Of a stretch of 64,000 nucleotides of DNA, positions 58,291-64,000 are shown piece after piece. The stretch comes from Galeopsis tetrahit (lineage: Eukaryota > Streptophyta > Magnoliopsida > Lamiales > Lamiaceae), in the NCBI GenBank assembly GCA_963675135.1, contig OY776119.1, forward strand, positions 82,453,727-82,517,726. Reading direction: 5' to 3'. Positions within the stretch are counted from its first letter, which is position 1; every line of letters begins with the position of its first letter. Below the pieces are notes generated by a model, which saw nothing but the letters and a program-made list of their open reading frames with translations, searched no databases and was not told where the DNA came from. The translations under genes were made by a program, and so were the position numbers.

Positions 58291-59509
58291 TTGGAATCCA
58301 TTGTTGAGTAGTTTTGGTGATATCTATTTTCTTTGAATGTATGCATGATTGGTGTTGGAGAATAGTATCATGTTGTGTTCACATTTGTGTTCTTTGATAG
58401 CATGGATGTATGATGTGTTGTTGTTTGGGAACATTTGATGAATGTGAGAGTTCTATTGAATAAACCGGTGAGAATTGAGCCTTAAATCGAGCATGTAATC
58501 CGGTTTAGTTCATTTGAGAGTGGACTAGGTTATTGTTAGTGATCCTAGAACTTGCCTAAGTTCTTGTTTGAAAGCATGATTGTGTGAGACTTTGTGATGT
58601 GATATAGGCCATCTTGTTCTAAAAGAGTCACTTAGCCAAAATTTCCCAAAACCGAAGTAATCTTCCGTAGTTAGCCCCTTGAGCTTAATTCCTCAATTTT
58701 CTTGGCAAACTACAATGTTAACCACTTAGCCTTTTTAAGCCTTTGATACCTACATCTAGTGGAGGATAAAAGACAAAGTGGAAAACATGTGCTTGAATGA
58801 ATACCTTTGGTGAAAGGAGAAATTGGAAAAGTTGAAAGAAAAAAAGAGAAAGATGAAAAGAAAATCAAGGGAGAAGAAAAGAGGGACAAAGAGCCCCAAA
58901 AGCTTGAAAAGAAAAATGGTTCAAAAGATGAGGTGATGAATGTTTGAAAAATAAAGGAAAGAGAAAAGTGAGAATGAAGTTTGTAAGCTTTGAAAGTGAA
59001 AGCACAAATTGTAAAACAACAAGCTTTGTCCTCCACTAGAAGAGTCACAATTCCCAAATTCATCCCACCTTATCCAAAGAGCCAATGTTACATCCTTGAT
59101 TAAGTCCTATTGATCACATTGTTGAGCATTTGAGTGTTGTGAAAAGTAGAAGTTGGGCAAGCATATGGTGATTGCATAGCATAACTTGGTTGATGAGTGC
59201 ATTAATATCCTCAATTTGTTTGTGTGTTTGAGAGAAACACTTTGTCATGTGAGTAGAAAACTTGAGCATTTGGATTATGTTTCCCATTCACAATGTGTTG
59301 TGTGTTTATGCATTCTTTGATCCATGAGTGTGAATTACAATAGTGAGCCTATGACCTTCATTGAGAAATGCACTTCGAGAAAGAGACATAATTGCATCTT
59401 ACTTTGCATGTGTGAATTACATTGAATATTCCATTGTGACCATTCCACCATCATAGCTTTAAGTGCTTAGTTGTTTGAGGACAAACAACATTTTAAGTTT
59501 GGGGGGGTT
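58291..59509 (+). other. Copy D post-pol non-coding region, part 2
   Basis: Collinear with 17340-18537 of copy A, with scattered substitutions and small indels. No coding frame. Ends in TTTGGGGGGG, the polypurine tract, directly before the 3' LTR. Confidence 0.75.
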
Positions 59510-61357
59510 TGATTCGGGTGGAATTTACACGTTTTAGAGGCACATGTGAAGCGTGTTTTGATGTGGATTTCATTGAATTATGCATTGAATATGATTGTTT
59601 AAGCCAAAATGAGAGAAAGGTTGTGTTTTGTCGATTTTGTAGGAAATACAATGGAATTTAGAGCAAAACACCAACCATACTTTACTGGATCAAAAGGAAG
59701 AGTGCACGGTTAGACTCGCCTCGAAAAATGGAGTGGAATAGCCAAAAGAATCGAGTCAATCGGACACCCGAGGCGAAAGTTATGCACGAAACGAGAAGGA
59801 GCCGGAGTCGACCGAGCGAGCACGGCCGAGCACAATGCTCGAGCTGGTCGTGCTCGAAACAGGGATTTTGGCCAAGGATATAGCACGGCCGAGCACCCCT
59901 CTCGGCCGAGCTCGAGCACCTCAAGGCCACGGCCGAGCAAGAGCCACGGCCGATCTCGGACGATGTCGAAAATCAAGGGCACAGCCGAGAACTCGCCTCG
60001 AGGAGGCTCCATCCGAAACAGGGATTTGAGGCCACATCAAGGGCACGACCGAGAAGCAAGCTCGGCCGAGCACCCATCCATACCTCGCTCAAATGTCTCG
60101 GCCGTAAAGACAGCACGGCCGAGCACCTGGACTCCCCTGCTCCGCAGCACCACGGCTGAGGCTCTATTTCGGCCGAGCACTCCCCGATCCTACGTCCACC
60201 GAGCACGGCCGAGCTCCCAGCTCGGCCGAGCACCTGCCAAGCCAATGTCCATTTTTGCACGGCCGTGCTACCCCCATTTTCGGTGCCATCTCCCTATTTT
60301 GGCCATTTTCGAAGGACCAACTTGCAATTTTGGCATTCAAACCCTACCCCAACACTATATAAGCCCCATTTCTTGAATTACAAGCCATTTCTCCCCCAAT
60401 TCCTCAATTTCCACACATAGTTACACATACTTGGAGGTGTTTTGGCCATATCTTCATCAATTCTTCATCAAATCAAGCAAGGAAGGATGCAATAGCTTGG
60501 AAATTTCATTCCCTACCATAATCTACACTAAGCTTTCTCTTTCTTTTTCTTTTTATTTAGTTATTTCATTTGGATTTTGTTAATTTCATTATGATAGTTG
60601 TTAGCTAAACAATTTGTGGTTCTAAGGCATTGTAGAGATTTGGATTGATGTTTATGAGTAATTTCTTGCTTTAATTGGTGTTTATCTCTTATTTGCATAT
60701 TTAATTATCCATTGTAAAGCATGTTGTTAGTGGCCATGATGATTTGCTTGATCCATTGTTAATTGGGGTAGTATCGAGAGATTTATTCCATTTAATCGTA
60801 TGCGAATATGCAACCCGGTATTATTATGATCTCGAGAGAGGATTAATTATCGGAGAGGGAATCAAATGATCTTAGGAGCTATTTTAGATAGTGTAATATT
60901 TGTGATGTAGACATACGAGCTTATATTACATTGCGTCTTTGGATTAATTTGTATCGAGAGGTCGATTAGTTCTTCTTTTGCGATCACCTTATATGAGATA
61001 ACCTTAATAGCCATTTAAACGAGATAACTCTCATAAACGGACGTCTAAATACTACAATTGCCTTGGAACCCACCTTTTCTTCTTTGCATTTTTATCCATT
61101 TTACCTTCGTTTTATTGATTTGCATGGTATTTGATCGATTTCGTATTTACTCTTCATTACTTATTGGTGACACATTGTTAGGTAATTTTAGAGTAATTCA
61201 CACCACTCAAATTATCGATCACGTCTACTTAGAACTTGACTAGAAAACTACCCTTTTACGCTTAGCCTCCTTGTGGGATCGACCTCGTGCTTATCACGCT
61301 ACAATAGACGTCGTATACTTGCGGTTGTTTATTTAGTGTTGCATAACACGTGAATCA
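59510..61357 (+). repeat. 3' LTR of copy D
   Basis: 1,848 bp, same length as the 5' LTR with about 29 substitutions by hand count, mostly transitions of the kind produced by cytosine deamination. TATA box at 60356-60363. Confidence 0.94.
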
Positions 61358-61800
61358 ATTACTGATAATTGTTTTTGGTATTATTGAATATAATTATATT
61401 TGTGGAATTATTTGTTATTGTATGAGATATTACTATTCAATGTTCATGGTATTACTACTTATTGTTCATGATATTACTGATAATTATTTTTTGTATTATT
61501 GAATATAATTAGATGTGTGAAATTATTTGTTATTGTATAAAATTTTACTGATTAATATTAAAGGTATTACTGATTAATGTTCGTGGTATTACTAATTATT
61601 GTTAATGGTATTACTGATTACTGTTTATGGTATTACTGGTTATTTTTTTATTTATTTTTTATGGAAGTTAAAAACCCATCCCTTTTTTTTCCCTCCCCAT
61701 GACTCGAACCCAGGACCTAAGGCCTAGGTAGTGGTGCTCTAACCACTTGAGCTATCCCACTTTGTATGGTATTACTGGTTATTACTTGTTGTATTATCGA
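61358..61800 (+). repeat. GGTATTACTGATTATTG minisatellite, right part
   Basis: Continuation of 48300-48483, with units such as GGTATTACTGGTTATT and ATATTACTGATAATT. It is interrupted by a SINE at about 61645-61764. Confidence 0.8.
61645..61764 (-). mobile_element. tRNA-derived SINE
   Basis: On the minus strand the element starts CAAAGTGGGATAGCTCAAGT, containing a pol III A box (TAGCTCAAGTGGTTAGAGC), then a B box GGTTCGAGTC (about 61697) and an A-rich tail. TATGGTATTACTGGTTATT (19 bp) is repeated at 61626-61644 and 61765-61783 as target duplication. About 120 bp in total. It is not a folded, functional tRNA gene. Confidence 0.8.
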
Positions 61801-61803
61801 CTA

Positions 61804-62017
61804 CTCCCTCCTTCCTTCTGAAAGCTACCCAACTTTCCTTATTCGTTTGTCCCAATGAAAGTTACTCATTCCTTTTTTGCCAAACTATTCCCTCTCACAT
61901 TTCATTATATTCTTCTCTCTCTCAATCACATCACCTCTCATACATCCACTTATTATATCATATTTTTTAACCTCTCTGTCCGAAGCTCATGAGGAGCTTT
62001 CACTGGGACGGAGGGAT
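61804..62017. mobile_element. Stowaway-type MITE of a second family
   Basis: 214 bp with ends CTCCCTCCTTCC and the complement of ATCCCTCCGTCCC, flanked by TA (61802-61803, 62018-62019). Interior motifs GAAAGCT and AGCTTTCA near the ends extend the inverted repeats. It differs from the family at 36644 and 37239. Confidence 0.72.
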
Positions 62018-62224
62018 TATAATAAAATCATACAAATAATATTATTTTAATTATGTTTTTACGATTTTTTTTCTAAAAATATGAGTGATTTGGTGGTGAA
62101 TCGACGGTAACTCGGCAATGACTCGGTTGTAGATTGTAAATGTATAAATTAGGGTTGATTTTATTATATTTTGTGTTAATTAATAAAAAAAAAAATATAG
62201 TCTTTTAAATGTAATTATTTTTAA

Positions 62225-62500
62225 AAAAATATTTTGGGGTGAACTCATAAAATGATCGGGTGCAGATAATTGTAGTATAAAAATAATTTGGGGGTGAAAT
62301 CATAAAATGAGCGGGTGCAGATAATTTTGGTAAAAATTTAATTTGGGGGTGAACTCATAAAATGAGCGGGTGTATATAACTGTTGTAAAAAAGAAATGAT
62401 TTGAGGGTGAACTCATAAAATGAATGGGTGCAGATAACTATGGTAAAAAATGATTTGGGGTGAACTCATAAAATTAGCGGGTGTAGATAATTGTTGTAAT
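62225..62500. repeat. Right arm array of the long-inverted-repeat element
   Basis: Five units of GGGGGTGAACTCATAAAATG plus AGCGGGTGCAGATAA, the inverted complement of the units at 47020-47345. Confidence 0.85.
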
Positions 62501-62740
62501 AAATTATTTTATTGTATAAGGATAAAAATGTAAATTTACAATAATATATTTTAATTAATTTAATTTAATAGAAAATACAAATTTATGACACATTACAACG
62601 CATTACGACACATTACGACAATACATATCGTAAAATTTACAAAAGGTAACAGGTCATCAAATCTAAACCTTTAGATTAGATTTTTAATGGCTTAGATTAA
62701 CTGACTACGGTAGTCATTACGACACGTTACGACACTCTAA

Positions 62741-63000
62741 CTACATATAGAAGGTCCCTTCTTAGTAGGTCCAAATTAACACAAACCTTTTTTTGAAAAG
62801 TTTTGTGCAAACTCCTAAGGTACATAATCATAGTAATATGATTATAATTACATAGTCATTGTTATTCTTAGGAGCTTCAAATTAACATATATTTATTTAC
62901 ACAGTTTTCAACAATCTTTTTGTGCAATGAAAATTGATTTAGAGAAAGAATCTATAAGGTACTTATTCATTTTTAAATATTATACTCTAGGTTTTAGGAA
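62741..63000. other. Unassigned AT-rich sequence
   Basis: Contains a loose duplication (CCAAATTAACA near 62772 and TTCAAATTAACA near 62877 with similar following bases). No gene recognised. Confidence 0.4.
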
Positions 63001-63700
63001 TAGTAATTAAATAATGTAATGTAGTAACATAAAACATTACATGTGGTAACATTAATATTGTAGTTATACAGTAATTATATAATAATACTAAAATATTTTA
63101 AAATATAATACTTATTTCATTTGTATATGTAGTAATCAAATAATTTCATGTAGTAACACAAAATATTACATGTAGTAACAAAAACCTAATAATGCAGTAA
63201 TCAAATAATAATACTAAAAATTGTATTGCTATAATTTTTTTTAAATTACAGTGATGGACATTTAAGTTCGTTATGAGTATTTAATCAAATAGTTTGATGT
63301 AGTAACACAAATTTTTACATGTAGTAACAAAAACATAATGATGCATTAATCAAATAATAATACTAAAATATTTAAAATTATAATACTTATTTAATTTATA
63401 GTAATGTACTTTCATTTTTATATGAATAGTAATCATATAATTCTATGTAGTAACACAAAATATTATATGTAGTAACATAAATGTATTTATACAGTAATCA
63501 AATATTAATACTAAAATTTATATTACTATAATTTTTGTTCAAGTATAGTAATGGACATTTCAGTTCGATATGAGTATTTAATCAAATAATTACATGTAGT
63601 AACACAAATTATTACATGTAGTAACAAAAACATAATAATAATGCAGTAATCAAATAATAATACTAAAATATGTAAAAAAAACTTAACTCATAGTAATACT
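63000..63700 (+). repeat. TGTAGTAA(C) repeat field with higher-order units
   Basis: About fifteen TGTAGTAAC units, organised in higher-order repeats of roughly 130-160 bp that contain AATCAAATAATAATACTAAA and TAATGGACATTT. Related to the intron repeats of the ULP-like gene. Non-coding. Confidence 0.8.
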
Positions 63701-63773
63701 TTTTTCAACCTTGTTTTCTGCATTTTAACAGTAAATTGATATAGTAGAGTAGTCTTTTGAATTAAAAAAAAAA

Positions 63774-64000
63774 CTAAAATAAATGAGGATTTGGTGTCAT
63801 GGAGCCAAATTCATTGGCTAATTCAACAGTAGTTTTTTTCTTCCTTCTTCCAAAATGATTTTTAGTCCTCTTCTTTCTGTCTTTCGTAATTGTGCGTTTA
63901 GGATCCAGAACATGTCTTGTTTCTTCAGAATCAGCAGTAGCAGCAGCAACTGTACTTTTTTTAGATTTCAATTCTTCAAGTGCCACTGAATCTCTTCTTT
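63774..64000 (-). CDS. C-terminal end of a FAR1-related-like protein (partial, runs off the window)
   Basis: The minus-strand frame is open from the window edge to a stop at 63774. The visible end has ALEELKSKKS, then HVLDPKRTITKDRKKRTKNH and GRRKKKTTVELANEF. A basic stretch after a DP-x-TK-x-RKK core is seen at the C-terminus of FAR1/FHY3-related proteins, which descend from Mutator transposases. The DNA-binding and transposase-like domains would lie right of the window. Family call is tentative because only about 70 residues are seen. Confidence 0.4.
   Translation of the reverse strand, partial: RRDSVALEELKSKKSTVAAATADSEETRHVLDPKRTITKDRKKRTKNHFGRRKKKTTVELANEFGSMTPNPHLF

Larger units (their letters stand above)
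48484..61357 (+). mobile_element. Athila-like Ty3/gypsy retrotransposon, copy D, nearly full length
   Basis: 12,874 bp, flanked on both sides by ATTAC (48479-48483 and 61358-61362). It has two 1,848-bp LTRs, a primer site TGGCGCCGTTGCCGGGGA at 50338, gag-pol in one frame, a non-coding region with a hAT insertion, and a polypurine tract GGGGGGG before the 3' LTR. My hand comparison found about 29 differences between the LTRs (about 1.6 %), so the insertion is recent. It retains the RT region missing from copies A and B. Confidence 0.95.
46850..62740. mobile_element. Long-inverted-repeat DNA element split by the Athila-like copy D
   Basis: 46980-47500 is the inverted complement of 62040-62570: both hold arrays of GCACCCGCTCATTTTATGAG with TTCACCCCC and continue through ATTTAAAAGACTATATT and CACCAAATCACTCATATTT. 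Beyond the arrays weaker similarity reaches ACGGTAGTCA near 46855 and 62710. Without the 12.9-kb retrotransposon the element would be about 3 kb with arms of 600 bp or more. Target duplication and exact ends were not resolved, so Mutator or another long-arm class cannot be decided. Confidence 0.6.

Noticed and set aside
61690..61762. A functional tRNA gene on the minus strand
   Set aside because: A and B boxes are present but the sequence does not close into a cloverleaf acceptor stem and has a SINE tail and target duplication.

Overview
The window is nuclear DNA of a flowering plant, most likely a eudicot. Evidence is spliceosomal introns, a Rab18 (RABC) GTPase gene with six exons, a SEC15 exocyst fragment, and plant-only repeat lineages: Athila-type Ty3/gypsy, Tork-like and Ale-like copia, Mutator-like elements carrying a plant mobile domain or a ULP protease gene, Stowaway MITEs, a hAT MITE and a tRNA-derived SINE. 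The species cannot be fixed from the sequence. Over 80 % of the window is transposon-derived and only one host gene (Rab18, 32.8-34.4 kb, minus strand) looks complete.

Layout. 1-3994: right-hand part of a Mutator-like element holding a minus-strand plant mobile domain gene between TTCGAA-rich repeats; its right terminal inverted repeat is at 3953-3994. 4331-32486: a deeply nested block. Pieces of one old minus-strand copia element (LTR and PBS 32312-32486, gag 31632-32280, zinc knuckle 10365-10409, protease 4333-4663) lie in collinear order, separated by a decayed Tork-like copia element (4664-10364, LTRs 836 and 864 bp) and by a probable solo gypsy LTR, which is itself split by a tandem Athila-like array (about 11506-30896). 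The array is LTR-A-LTR-B-LTR-C-LTR with an exact 7,628-bp repeat unit. A and B share the same 1.6-kb deletion of reverse transcriptase; C keeps only part of gag.

32.5-36.6 kb: the Rab18 gene and AT-rich intergenic DNA. 36.6-37.5 kb: tandem repeats and two Stowaway MITEs of one family. 37715-38815: a complete 1.1-kb non-autonomous relative of the first Mutator-like element, with a 10-bp target duplication. 39.9-46.6 kb: a broken ULP1-like (C48) cysteine protease gene of the type carried by plant MULEs, whose introns hold TGTAGTAA repeats; its protease exon is split by a 2.7-kb insertion that carries the 5' end of a SEC15 exocyst gene.

46.85-62.74 kb: an element with very long inverted repeats, split by a 12.9-kb, nearly full-length Athila-like retrotransposon (48484-61357, target duplication ATTAC, LTRs 1,848 bp each). 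That retrotransposon in turn carries a 1.7-kb hAT element (8-bp target duplication), inside which lies another inverted-repeat element containing a remnant of the ULP-like gene. A SINE and another MITE follow. The window ends in a TGTAGTAA repeat field and the C-terminal end of a FAR1-related-like gene on the minus strand.

The coding capacity is spread over several defective elements: the long Athila copy has reverse transcriptase but a stop in gag and a lost integrase zinc-finger cysteine, while copies A and B keep the finger but lack reverse transcriptase. The most unusual features are the RT-less tandem Athila array, the TTCGAA-repeat Mutator family with mobile-domain cargo, and the movement of ULP-gene and SEC15 fragments inside DNA transposons.
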